From NCBI RefSeq assembly GCF_000019725.1, contig NC_010505.1, forward strand, positions 186,001 through 250,000: a DNA stretch of 64,000 bases, written 5' to 3'. Numbering within the stretch: the stretch's first letter is position 1; each line of letters starts with the position of its first letter. Under the pieces are notes generated by a model. It did no database searches. It saw only the letters and a list, made by a program, of their open reading frames with translations, and had not been told where the DNA came from. A program made the translations under genes and the position numbers. Source of the DNA: Methylobacterium radiotolerans JCM 2831. GTDB lineage: Bacteria; Pseudomonadota; Alphaproteobacteria; Rhizobiales; Beijerinckiaceae. Below, in pieces: positions 1-8,655 of the stretch.

Positions 1-263
1 CCGACACGATCGGCTCCGTCGGCTTCTGCGTGATGCTCAACAATCTGAAGGTCACCGTCTCCGACATGGCGGTCGACATCGTGCGGCGGGCGCTCGCGAT
101 CGTCGGTCTCGCCGGCTACCGGAACGACACGCCCTTCAGCCTGGGACGGCCGCTGCGCGACGTCCTCTCCGCGCCGCTGATGATCGGCAACGACCGCATC
201 CTCGCCAACACCGCCAAGCTCCTGCTCGTGCAGAAGGGCAGCGGCCAGCTCATGAGTGCGTGA
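1..263 (+). CDS. Acyl-CoA dehydrogenase family protein, C-terminal end (5' partial)
   Basis: Only the last 86 codons are inside the window; the frame is open from base 3. The visible part resembles the C-terminal helical bundle of acyl-CoA dehydrogenases, including the [17 protein letters not shown] stretch near the end that lines the FAD/substrate region in this fold. The stop codon TGA (261-263) shares its last base with the ATG of the next gene, so the two are probably translationally coupled. Related dehydrogenases are known beside amino acid:[carrier protein] ligases, where they may act on a carrier-bound aminoacyl group; that role is inferred. The N-terminal FAD domain and catalytic base are outside the window. 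Confidence 0.8.
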   Translation, partial: DTIGSVGFCVMLNNLKVTVSDMAVDIVRRALAIVGLAGYRNDTPFSLGRPLRDVLSAPLMIGNDRILANTAKLLLVQKGSGQLMSA

Positions 264-1222
264 TGGAATCGATCTCCTCTCCCGCCGGCGACGTCGTCCT
301 GCTCGAGGACGAGCCGGCCGGCGGCCCGACCTTCCTCGACCGCCTGTTCGACCGCGGCCTGCTCGTCCGGACCGGCGTCGACGGCCTCTACGGCCGCAGC
401 GGCGGCTTCGAGAGCGTCGTCGACGCCCTCGACCGGATGATCACGCGCCTCGGGGCCGCCGAGGGGGCCGAGGTGCTGCGGTTCCCGCCGGCCATGAGCC
501 GCCCGGCCTTCGAGCGCAGCGGCTATCTCAAGGGCTTCCCGAACCTCGCCGGGACCGTGCACAGCTTCTGCGGCGACGCGCGCGGACACGCCGAGATCCT
601 CGCCTGCCTCGAGGCCGGGACCGACTGGACCGGCCAGCAGGAGGCCACCGACGTCGTGCTGACGCCCGCGGCCTGCTACCCGGTCTATCCGGTCGCCGCC
701 GCGCGGGGCGCGCTGCCGACCGAGGGCCGCCTGTTCGACCTGCAATCCTACTGCTTCCGGCGCGAGCCGTCGCTGGAGCCGACCCGGATGCAGCTCTTCC
801 GGATGCGCGAGTACGTGCGCATGGGCAGCCCCGAGCAGGTTCTGGCCTTCCGCGAAACCTGGCTCGAGCGCGGCACGGCCATGATGCGCGCCCTCGGTCT
901 GCCCCTCGCCATCGACGCGGCCAACGACCCGTTCTTCGGCCGCGCCGGCCGGATGCTCGCCAACAACCAGCGGGCTCAGGGGCTGAAGTTCGAGCTGAAC
1001 GTCCCGGTCAACAGCGTCGACAAGCCGACGGCCTGCCTCAGCTTCAACTATCACCAGGACCATTTCGGCAGCACATGGGAGCTGCGCCAGGCGGACGGCG
1101 CGGTCGCTCACACGGCCTGCGTCGGATTCGGCCTGGAGCGGATCACCCTGGCGCTCCTGCGCCACCACGGGCTCGATCTCGCCGCCTGGCCGGAGGCCGT
1201 GCGCGCCGAGCTGTGGGATTGA
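263..1222 (+). CDS. Amino acid--[acyl-carrier-protein] ligase (class II aaRS-like)
   Basis: A 319-residue protein with a seryl-tRNA-synthetase-like class II catalytic core and no tRNA-binding arm. The family (Bll0957 of Bradyrhizobium is the model) activates a small amino acid, usually glycine or alanine, with ATP and loads it on the phosphopantetheine of a dedicated carrier protein. The expected zinc ligands are visible as C138 (TPAACYP), E183 (RMREYVRMG) and C286 (HTACVGFG), each seven positions after the residues I recall for Bll0957 (131/176/279). Class II motif 3 is seen as GFGLERI. ATG at 263 is preferred over GTG at 260 because it overlaps the upstream stop. The carrier protein gene is not in the window and is probably further upstream. 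Confidence 0.9.
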   Translation: MESISSPAGDVVLLEDEPAGGPTFLDRLFDRGLLVRTGVDGLYGRSGGFESVVDALDRMITRLGAAEGAEVLRFPPAMSRPAFERSGYLKGFPNLAGTVHSFCGDARGHAEILACLEAGTDWTGQQEATDVVLTPAACYPVYPVAAARGALPTEGRLFDLQSYCFRREPSLEPTRMQLFRMREYVRMGSPEQVLAFRETWLERGTAMMRALGLPLAIDAANDPFFGRAGRMLANNQRAQGLKFELNVPVNSVDKPTACLSFNYHQDHFGSTWELRQADGAVAHTACVGFGLERITLALLRHHGLDLAAWPEAVRAELWD

Positions 1223-1226
1223 GGCG

Positions 1227-2198
1227 GTGACCGCCGCTCTGCGCCTGCCGGTCGGTCTCGGAGCCGCGGGACCCCACGTCCCGCACCCGCTCCACGATTC
1301 CGGCCGCGACTGGCCGGAGACGAACTGCTACGTCGACCTCTGGATCGAGCTCCTGCACGGCCGCGGCCTCGTGCCGGAGGCGATGCTGGGCTTCACCCTG
1401 CGGCAGGATTTCGAGGGCGACCAGTTCACCTTCTTCAAGCCGCCGACCGGCGATATCGAGCGCCTCTACGGTCTGGAAGTGCTGGAACTCGCGGTCTACG
1501 GCGGCCTCGAGAACCACGCGGAGATCCAGGCCGCCGCCGGCCGGCCGGTCCTGGTCGAAGTCGACGCGATCTACCTGCCCGACACGCAGGGGACCACCTA
1601 CGGCCGCGAGCACGGCAAGACCACGATCGGCATCCTGGCCCTCGATCCGGCGGCCCGGGAACTCGATTACCTGCACAATGCGGGTCGTTTCCGGCTCTCG
1701 GGGGACGATTACGGCGGCATCTTCGGGCCGGCGACGCTGCCGCCCTACGCCGAGTTCGTGAAGACTGTCGCCCCGCCGCTCGGCACGGCCGAGCTGCCGA
1801 CGGTGGCGCGCGAACTGCTCGTCCGGCATCGCGCACGCGCACCCCGGCGCAACCCCGTCCTGGCGTTCCGCGACGCCCTCGCGGCGACCGCCGGGGATCT
1901 GGTCGTCCGGCCGCTCAGCGTGTTCCACGCCTACGCCTTCAACACGACGCGCCAGCTCGGCGCCAATTTCGAGATGCTCGCCAGCCATCTCACGTGGCTC
2001 GAAGACCGGAAGGCCGGCGGATTCGCGCCGGCCGCCGCGGCCGCGGCGGATCTGAGCCGCGAGGCCAAGGCCTTCCAGTTCCAGCTCGCCCGCGCCTTCC
2101 ACCGCCGCTCGGCCGACGGCTTGGCGCCGCGCCTCGACCGCCTCGCGGCGACCTACGACCGCGTCTTCGCGGATCTCGACCGCGCGCTGGACCGCTGA
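1227..2198 (+). CDS. DUF1839 family protein
   Basis: A 323-residue cytosolic protein with a GTG start four bases after the previous stop. It matches the DUF1839 family, which is regularly found beside amino acid:[carrier protein] ligases. Recognisable conserved parts are the N-terminal ETNCYVDLWIELLH stretch, the LGFTLRQDFEGDQFTFFKPP block and GLEVLELAVYG. The second half is mostly helical, with Arg/Asp-rich helices. Its biochemical role is not established; a part in transfer of the aminoacyl group from the carrier protein to an acceptor is a reasonable guess from position only. Confidence 0.85.
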   Translation: MTAALRLPVGLGAAGPHVPHPLHDSGRDWPETNCYVDLWIELLHGRGLVPEAMLGFTLRQDFEGDQFTFFKPPTGDIERLYGLEVLELAVYGGLENHAEIQAAAGRPVLVEVDAIYLPDTQGTTYGREHGKTTIGILALDPAARELDYLHNAGRFRLSGDDYGGIFGPATLPPYAEFVKTVAPPLGTAELPTVARELLVRHRARAPRRNPVLAFRDALAATAGDLVVRPLSVFHAYAFNTTRQLGANFEMLASHLTWLEDRKAGGFAPAAAAAADLSREAKAFQFQLARAFHRRSADGLAPRLDRLAATYDRVFADLDRALDR

Positions 2199-2206
2199 GC
2201 GCCGCG

Positions 2207-4642
2207 ATGGCCCGCATCCGCAGCCTCGACGACCGGGCGCCGGAGGTCCAGCTGGGGCCGTGGCGGCTCGCCGTGACGCCGCCGGGCGCCTGCGCGGGCC
2301 CCGGCGACCTCGACGGGGTCACCGACTGGATCGCGGCCGAGGTTCCCGGCACCGCCGCGTCCGCCCTGCGGGCGGCCGGACGCTGGAGCGAGGCGACGCC
2401 GGAGCCGATCCACGATCGCGACGTCTGGTATCGGACACGCATCACCGGTTCCGGCCCGGCCCGGCTGCGCTTCGCGGGTCTCGCCACGATCGCCGAGGTC
2501 TGGCTCGACGGCGTCCCGCTCCTGTGCGCGCGCTCGATGTTCGAGGAACACGCCGTCGACGCGGTCCTCGGCGATGTCTCCGATCTCGTCCTCTGCTTCC
2601 GCGCGCTCGGGTCGGAGCTCGACCGTCCGGCCAAGCGCGGGCGCTGGCGGCCGCGGATGATCACGCCCGGGTCGCTGCGCCATGTGCGCACGAGCGTCCT
2701 CGGCTTCATGCCGGGCTGGTGCCCCGGGATCGACCTCGTCGGTCCCTACCGCCCGCTGACAGTCGAGCCTGTCCGCCCCCGCGCGAGCGCCGCGGATGTG
2801 CGTTCCACGCTCGACGGCGACGTCGGGCGCCTCGCCGTGCGCCTGCGGGTCGACGGGCCGGTCGGCCCCGTGATCCTCCGGTGCGGCGGCGAGGAAATCC
2901 CGCTCGCCGCGGTCGAGCCGGGGCTGTTCGCGGGCGAGCTGGCGCTGCCGGGCATCGCGCCCTGGTGGCCGCATACTCACGGCGCGCCGAACCTCCACCC
3001 GGTGGAGATCCGCGTCGACGGTGCGCGGATCGACCTGGGCCGCGTCGGCTTCCGGACCCTTTCGCTCGCGCGGCCCTTCGAGGAGGGCCTCGCGCTGGCC
3101 GTGAACGGCGTGCCGGTCTTCTGCCGGGGCGCCGTCTGGACGCCGCCGGACCTCGTCGGGCTGGGCTCGGACGGCACTGAGACGCTGCTCCGGCTGGCGC
3201 GCGAGGCCGGCATGAACATGCTGCGCGTCCCGGGGACGACGCTCTATCCGGCCCCGGACTTCTACGACCTCTGCGACGAGCTCGGCATCCTGGTCTGGCA
3301 GGACCTGATGCTCGCCAACTTCGACTACCCGCACGACGATCCGGCCTTCGCGGCCGCGCTCGACCGCGAGCTGTCGGCATTCCTCGACCGGACGCAGACC
3401 GCACCGTCGCTCTGCGTGGTCTGCGGCGGCAGCGAGGTCTGGCAGCAGGCGGCGATGCTCGGTGCTCCGCGCGTCGTCTGGGCCGACACCTTCTGCGCGG
3501 AGACGCTTCCGCAACGCGTCGCGGAGCGGCGCCCCGATCTCGTCGTGGCGCCGAACTCCCCCTCGGGTGGCGACCTGCCCTTCTCGCCGCGCGCGGGCTG
3601 CACCCACTATTTCGGCGTCGGCGCCTATCGTCGTCCGCTCGAGGATGCCCGCCGGGCCGAGGTCGGGTTCGCCAGCGAGTGCCTCGCCTTCGCCAACCCG
3701 CCGGATCCCGGCACGCCGGGCCCGACCGGGCCGGCCGATCCGCTCTGGCAGGCCGGCATCCCCCGGGACCGGGGTGCCGACTGGGACTTCGAGGGGGTGC
3801 GCGACCATTACGTCGCCGCGCTCTACGGCGTCGATCCGGCCGCGCTGCGCGCCGACGACCCGGACCGCTACCTCGATCTCGGCCGCGCCGCGGTGGCCGA
3901 GGTCATGGAGGCGACCTTCGCGGAGTGGCGCCGCCCGCGCTCGCCGACGGCCGGCGGCCTCGTCCTGATGCTGCGCGACCTCGCGCCGGGCGCCGGCTGG
4001 GGCGTGATCGACTGGACGCAGCGGCCGAAATTCGCCTGGTACGCGCTGAAGCGCGCCTTCCGCCCGGTCCAGGTCCTCCTCGCCGACGAGGGCCTCGACG
4101 GCCTGCACGTCCACGTCCTCAACGAGACGGCCGCGGCGCGGGCGCTGACCCTGACGCTGACCTTCTGCGATGTCGCGGGCCGCGTCGCGGCGCGCGCCGA
4201 GCGCGACCTTCTGGTCGGCTCGCGGGCGGCGCTCACGCTCACCTCTGCCGCCCTGCTCGGCCGCTTCTTCGACGCCACCGACAGCTACCGTTTCGGACCG
4301 CGCATCCACGATCTCGCGCACGCACGGCTGAGCGACGCCGACGGGCGCGCGATCGCCGAGAGCTTCTACTTCCCCGGCGCGCGGCCGGTCGACCAATCGG
4401 CCGTCGGGCTCAGGGCCGAGCCGGTGGCGACCGGGGCAGGACCGGGTCTGCGGATCAGCACCGAGCGCTTCGCCCTCGGCGTTCAGGTTCTGGCCCCCGG
4501 AGCGCGGCCGGATGACAGCGGCTTCCATCTCGCGCCCGGGTCGAGCCGGATCATCAGGTTCGCGGAAGCCGCCCGGCTTCCGCGCGGGTGCGTGCGGGCG
4601 ATCAACAGCGGCGAGATCGTGGACTTCGGTCATGACAGGTGA
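2207..4642 (+). CDS. Glycoside hydrolase family 2 / beta-mannosidase-like protein
   Basis: An 811-residue protein without signal peptide or membrane segment. It has the GH2 layout: N-terminal jelly-roll sugar-binding domain with a VWYRT motif, immunoglobulin-like domain, TIM barrel, and C-terminal beta domains. The barrel begins near FCRGAVWTPPD and keeps LRVPG and DELGILVWQD. The putative acid/base Glu is E410 in CGGSEVW, where beta-mannosidases usually have an Asn before the Glu. The nucleophile candidate is E491 in FASEC. Start ATG at 2207 lies eight bases after the DUF1839 stop. It may trim or remodel a mannoside-like glycan or glycolipid in the cytoplasm; the substrate cannot be read from the sequence. 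Confidence 0.8.
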   Translation: MARIRSLDDRAPEVQLGPWRLAVTPPGACAGPGDLDGVTDWIAAEVPGTAASALRAAGRWSEATPEPIHDRDVWYRTRITGSGPARLRFAGLATIAEVWLDGVPLLCARSMFEEHAVDAVLGDVSDLVLCFRALGSELDRPAKRGRWRPRMITPGSLRHVRTSVLGFMPGWCPGIDLVGPYRPLTVEPVRPRASAADVRSTLDGDVGRLAVRLRVDGPVGPVILRCGGEEIPLAAVEPGLFAGELALPGIAPWWPHTHGAPNLHPVEIRVDGARIDLGRVGFRTLSLARPFEEGLALAVNGVPVFCRGAVWTPPDLVGLGSDGTETLLRLAREAGMNMLRVPGTTLYPAPDFYDLCDELGILVWQDLMLANFDYPHDDPAFAAALDRELSAFLDRTQTAPSLCVVCGGSEVWQQAAMLGAPRVVWADTFCAETLPQRVAERRPDLVVAPNSPSGGDLPFSPRAGCTHYFGVGAYRRPLEDARRAEVGFASECLAFANPPDPGTPGPTGPADPLWQAGIPRDRGADWDFEGVRDHYVAALYGVDPAALRADDPDRYLDLGRAAVAEVMEATFAEWRRPRSPTAGGLVLMLRDLAPGAGWGVIDWTQRPKFAWYALKRAFRPVQVLLADEGLDGLHVHVLNETAAARALTLTLTFCDVAGRVAARAERDLLVGSRAALTLTSAALLGRFFDATDSYRFGPRIHDLAHARLSDADGRAIAESFYFPGARPVDQSAVGLRAEPVATGAGPGLRISTERFALGVQVLAPGARPDDSGFHLAPGSSRIIRFAEAARLPRGCVRAINSGEIVDFGHDR

Positions 4643-6410
4643 GGTCCGGTCCGAGGCCGCGGTGCCGGTGACGTTCGAGGGGCTGTTCGGGTGGCTTCAT
4701 CCGGCGGCCGGGATGCGCGGCGTGGTCCTCTGCGGGGCCTACGGATTCGAGCAGATGGCCGCGCATCGGCCCTGGCGCTCGCTAACCGAAGGCCTCGCCG
4801 CGGCAGGTTGCCCGACGCTGCGCTTCGACTATCCGGGCGAGGGGGACTCGGCCGATCCCGGGGAGGCCCGGGTCGATGCCTGCGTCGCGGCGGTCTGGCG
4901 GGCGGTCCGCTTCCTGCGCGCGACAACCGGCGTCACCGAGATCGTCGTCGTCGGCCTGCGCCTCGGCGCGACCTTCGCGGCGCTGGCCGCAGAGGGCGAG
5001 GCCGTGGACCGCCTCGTCCTGCTGGCGCCGGTCACCACCGGACGCGCCTATCTCCGCGAGATGCGGCTGCGGGCGCAGACGATCGGCCGCCTGCCGGACG
5101 GGTCCGCCCCGGCGCAGGACCCGGATTGCCTCACCGTCGGCGGCTTCCGGATGGAAGCCGCGTTCCTGGCCGATCTCGCCGACTTGAATCTCGCGCGGCT
5201 CCGGCGGGCGCCTGCCGGACACGCGCTGCTCCTCGCGGCCGAGACCAAGGCGCTGGCCGCCCGCCTCGGCGCCCTCGGTTGCGACGTGGCGACGGGCGCG
5301 TTCCCAGGTCTCGCGGCGCTCGTCGCCGACCCGATCTTCTCCGATGTCCCGGACGCGGACTTCGCCCGCGTGATCGGCTTCGCGACCGAGGGCATGCCGG
5401 TCGCCGGGCCGCGATCCGGCGGCACCGCCGCCGACGGCCGGCTCCCGAACGGCCTGACCGGGCCGGGCTGGGCGGAGGTGCCGGTCCGCTTCGGCCACGG
5501 CCTGCTCGGCATCCGGTGCCGGCCCGACCGAGGGGATGGACCGGAGCCGACGATCCTGTTCGTCTCGACCGGCATGAGCGTGCATTCCGGCTGGGGGCGC
5601 CAGACCACGGATCTGGCCCGGCGCCTCGCCGCTGAGGGGGTCGCGTCGTTCCGGTTCGACCTGCGCGGCATCGGCGACAGCGACGACCGGCCGGACGGCC
5701 GCAAGCCCCTCTTCGCCGCGGACGGCTTCTCCGACGTCGCGGCGGCGATCGACGCGATCGCCGGAACGGGCGGCCCGATCCTGCTCGTGGGCGGGTGCAG
5801 CGGCGCCTACGCGGCCTTCCACGCGCTCTGTCGGGACCGCCGAGTCGACGGGGCGCTGCTGCTCAACCTCTACTGCTTCGACTGGGATCCGGATCAGGAC
5901 CTCGACCAGGTCATCCGGCAGACCTTCGGCAGCGCGTCCACCTACGCGGCTCTGCTCAAGCGTGGTGCGACGTGGCGCCGGCTGATCCGCGGCGAGATCC
6001 GGGTCCTGGCGATCGCCGCCGCCCTGGCCCGGCGCGGAATCGTGGCCGCGTTTCGCAGGATCCGACGGGCTCTCCGCCCCGGACCGCCCGAGGGCTCGCC
6101 CGCCCGGCGGATCGCCGCCCTGCGTCGCAGGGGGGCCGAGATGCGCCTGCTCTACAGCGCGGGCGACCCCGGGCTCGCGGCCGTCCGCCGCCATCTCGGA
6201 CGTTCGCCCGGCGCAGCGGACCGCCGCGTCGGCGCACCCGTGACGGTGGTGCCGGGCGTGGACCACAATTTCGGCTCCCGCGAGGCCCAGGCCTGCGTCA
6301 CCGAGGCGCTGCTCGATCTCCTGCGGGCTGTCCGGCGCGCCCACGCGACGCGCGTCACCGCGGCCGCCGCCCCGCCGCGAGGCGAGCTGACCCTGGCGGG
6401 CCGGACGTGA
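4632..6410 (+). CDS. Tandem alpha/beta-hydrolase protein
   Basis: A 592-residue protein whose start overlaps the GH2-like gene by 11 bases. It contains two alpha/beta-hydrolase domains in a row. The first (about residues 10-270) has LRFDYPGEGDS and an elbow reading GLRLGA, with Arg where the catalytic Ser should be. The second (about 280-580) has FRFDLRGIGDSDD and a GGCSGA elbow with a Ser, and a possible catalytic His in GVDHNFGS near the end. The second domain is therefore the likely active one. The single-domain pattern resembles exosortase-associated hydrolases found in polysaccharide loci. It could act as a thioesterase or acyltransferase on a carrier-bound or sugar-bound acyl group; this is inference. 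Confidence 0.75.
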   Translation: MTGEVRSEAAVPVTFEGLFGWLHPAAGMRGVVLCGAYGFEQMAAHRPWRSLTEGLAAAGCPTLRFDYPGEGDSADPGEARVDACVAAVWRAVRFLRATTGVTEIVVVGLRLGATFAALAAEGEAVDRLVLLAPVTTGRAYLREMRLRAQTIGRLPDGSAPAQDPDCLTVGGFRMEAAFLADLADLNLARLRRAPAGHALLLAAETKALAARLGALGCDVATGAFPGLAALVADPIFSDVPDADFARVIGFATEGMPVAGPRSGGTAADGRLPNGLTGPGWAEVPVRFGHGLLGIRCRPDRGDGPEPTILFVSTGMSVHSGWGRQTTDLARRLAAEGVASFRFDLRGIGDSDDRPDGRKPLFAADGFSDVAAAIDAIAGTGGPILLVGGCSGAYAAFHALCRDRRVDGALLLNLYCFDWDPDQDLDQVIRQTFGSASTYAALLKRGATWRRLIRGEIRVLAIAAALARRGIVAAFRRIRRALRPGPPEGSPARRIAALRRRGAEMRLLYSAGDPGLAAVRRHLGRSPGAADRRVGAPVTVVPGVDHNFGSREAQACVTEALLDLLRAVRRAHATRVTAAAAPPRGELTLAGRT

Positions 6411-7690
6411 CCCGGCTCACGCGCCGGTCGGCCCTCGCCCTGGCGGCGGGCGCCCTCGCGTCCGGTCGCGCCGCCGCGGCCGAGCCGCTGCACCGCTGCG
6501 AGGCGCTGATCGACTCGATCGGCGTCAACGTGCATCTCGGCCATCGCGGCAGCCCCTACGTCGACCGCTTCGCCGCCTGCGCCCAGGCCCTCGACGAACT
6601 CGGGATCCGGCACCTGCGCGACGACATCGTGCTGATCGGTGACGAGCCGGCCGGGCAGTTCGAGCGGATCGCCGATCTTGCCGACCGGGGCTACCGCTTC
6701 AGCCTGATCTTCTACGACGGGCTCACGCCCGGGCCGCGGGTGCCACCCGAGCGCTTCGCCGAGATCGCCGGCTGGGCCGGCGACGGGCTCCTCGTGGCGG
6801 AGGGCGGCAACGAGCCGCCGGTGGCGGCGCGGCCGGGCCTCGCACGGCTGTCGGCCGATCACCAGGCGGCCCTGTTCCGCGCGGTGCGGGCGGATGACCG
6901 GGCCCGGGCCGTCCGCGTTGCCGGACCGAGCTACATCCAGGGCAACGTCGCGGCGGCGCAGAACCTCGCCGCGGTGGTCGACCTCGCGAACATCCACGCC
7001 TATCCGGGGGCCGAGCACCCGGAAACCGACGGTGGGGGCAGCCTCGCGCGCTTCGTCGCGGCCGCGCGCCCGGTCTTCGGTGACGCGCCGGTGATCGCGA
7101 CCGAGAACGGCTATCACACGGCGCTCGCCACCGGCAGCGCCCACCTGCCGATCTCGCCGGGCCTGCGCGCCCGATACCTCCCGCGGATGCTGCTCTGGAG
7201 CTACCTTCAAGGTGTGCGGCGGACTTACCTGTACGAGCTGATCTCCAGTTTCGACCGCGGCGACGCGGATCCCGAGAGCCGTTTCGGCCTCCTCGCCCAC
7301 GATGGCCGGCCGACGCCCGCCTTCGCGGCGGTGCGCAACCTCGTCCGGCTGTTCGGCGCCCCCGCCGCGGAGATCGCCGCGGTTCCGGCCGACCGCGACG
7401 TCACGCTCGCCGCCCCCGTTCCCGATCTCGTCACCGCGCGCTTCGCGCGGCGGGACGGGGCGACGCTCGTCCCGATCTGGCTCGGCCTCGACGGCTGGGA
7501 CCGGCGCGGCCGGGCAGCGCGGCCGGACATGCCGGCGCGCACCGCAGAGCTCTGCCTGTCACGGCAGCCCCGGCGGGCGCGCCTCCATCGCTTTGACGAC
7601 GACGGCGCCGTGAGCGTGGTGGATCTTCCCGCGGGCAGGCGGGTGCCGATCCCGGTCACAGACCGCCTCGGCGTCGTCGAGCTGACGTAG
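6407..7690 (+). CDS. Exported clan-A glycosidase-like TIM-barrel protein
   Basis: A 427-residue protein with GTG start in a four-base GTGA overlap with the previous gene. The N-terminus has a twin-arginine motif (TRRSALAL), a short hydrophobic stretch and an AAAAEP cleavage region, so Tat export is likely. The mature part looks like a (beta/alpha)8 glycosidase: an Asn-Glu-Pro (GGNEPP) after strand 4 supplies the acid/base and a second Glu in IATENGY fits the nucleophile at strand 7. A C-terminal beta domain follows from about residue 330. Families GH39 and GH5 are the closest look-alikes. It is the last gene of the operon and would act in the periplasm. Confidence 0.75.
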   Translation: MTRLTRRSALALAAGALASGRAAAAEPLHRCEALIDSIGVNVHLGHRGSPYVDRFAACAQALDELGIRHLRDDIVLIGDEPAGQFERIADLADRGYRFSLIFYDGLTPGPRVPPERFAEIAGWAGDGLLVAEGGNEPPVAARPGLARLSADHQAALFRAVRADDRARAVRVAGPSYIQGNVAAAQNLAAVVDLANIHAYPGAEHPETDGGGSLARFVAAARPVFGDAPVIATENGYHTALATGSAHLPISPGLRARYLPRMLLWSYLQGVRRTYLYELISSFDRGDADPESRFGLLAHDGRPTPAFAAVRNLVRLFGAPAAEIAAVPADRDVTLAAPVPDLVTARFARRDGATLVPIWLGLDGWDRRGRAARPDMPARTAELCLSRQPRRARLHRFDDDGAVSVVDLPAGRRVPIPVTDRLGVVELT

Positions 7691-7754
7691 AGCGACCGCC
7701 CACGCGGCCCGTTCAGAGACGCGCCTGAACTCCGACCCGACGGAGGCCGAGTCC

Positions 7755-8579
7755 ATGCTGAGCTACCTGGGTGACACGATTGTCGGCCTGACCCTCGCGG
7801 TCCTGAACGCGCTCGCGCCGCTGGTCGTGCACGTCGACAAGGGCGTCCCCTACGCTGCCGGGAGCGAGCACCGGGCCGACATCTACCGGCCACCCGCGGG
7901 GAAGCCGCGGCCGGTCGCCGTGTTCCTGTACGGCGGCGGGTGGCGGACCGGATCCAAGGACGAGGTCGCCTATGTCGGCGCGGCGTTCGCGCGCAGGGGT
8001 GTCGTCGCGGTCATCCCCGAGTACCGCCACGTCCCGGCGGCGACCCTCCCCGACATCCTCGCGGACAACGCTGCCGCGGTCGCCTGGACCATCGCGCACG
8101 CGGCCGCGTACGGCGGCGATCCCGCCCGCGTCACCGTCGTGGGGCATTCCTCGGGGGCCTGGGCCGCCGCGATGCTGGGTCGCGACCGAACCTGGCTCGA
8201 CAGGGCCGGCTCCAGTCCCGCGAAGCTCGCCGGCATCGTCGGTCTGGCCGGGCCCTACGCGACGTCGGCTCTGACCGATCCGCTGGATCGCCAGGTGTTC
8301 GTGGGCAGCGACCCGGCTCTGCAGCCGATCAACCACGCCGCGGGTTCCCATCCCGCGATGCTGCTGGCCACCGGGGCGGCGGATCTCGACGTCAACCCTG
8401 CCGGAACCCTCGCGCTCGACCGCGCGCTGCGGGGCTTCGACGGCAAGGAGACCGTGAAGATCTACCCCGGTCTCGGCCACGGGCAGATCGTTCACGCGAT
8501 GAGCTTCCCGTTCAATCTCCGGTTCTCGGTCGCGGACGACGTCGCGCGCTTCGTCAAGGGCGCCCACGCCGGCCCGTGA
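7755..8579 (+). CDS. Alpha/beta hydrolase (carboxylesterase/HSL-like)
   Basis: A 274-residue protein with a hydrophobic N-terminal segment (residues 1-25) that could anchor it in the inner membrane. It has the oxyanion-hole motif YGGGWRTG, the nucleophile elbow GHSSGA, a likely catalytic Asp in ATGAADLDV and a His in GLGHGQ, which together make a full esterase triad of the hormone-sensitive-lipase type. ATG at 7755 follows a GGAGG-like site. It lies 64 bases after the preceding operon, so it may be read from its own promoter, and it is convergent with cioB. Confidence 0.8.
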   Translation: MLSYLGDTIVGLTLAVLNALAPLVVHVDKGVPYAAGSEHRADIYRPPAGKPRPVAVFLYGGGWRTGSKDEVAYVGAAFARRGVVAVIPEYRHVPAATLPDILADNAAAVAWTIAHAAAYGGDPARVTVVGHSSGAWAAAMLGRDRTWLDRAGSSPAKLAGIVGLAGPYATSALTDPLDRQVFVGSDPALQPINHAAGSHPAMLLATGAADLDVNPAGTLALDRALRGFDGKETVKIYPGLGHGQIVHAMSFPFNLRFSVADDVARFVKGAHAGP

Positions 8580-8594
8580 CCCGGAGCGCGAGTG

Positions 8595-8629
8595 GGCGGG
8601 GATCGGCGCGGCCCGCGCCGATCCCCGCC
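8595..8629. terminator. Bidirectional hairpin between esterase and cioB
   Basis: A perfect 16-base-pair inverted repeat (8595-8610 against 8614-8629) with a 3-base loop lies between two convergent genes. There is no U-tract, which is common for terminators in very GC-rich genomes. It could serve both strands. Confidence 0.7.
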
Positions 8630-8655
8630 GCCCACGCCCGCGACGGGCCGCGGCC

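Noticed and set aside
2153..4633. Minus-strand frame of 826 codons opposite the GH2-like gene
   Set aside because: Shadow of a well-supported gene; the product is Arg/Asp/Gly-rich and lacks any recognisable fold.
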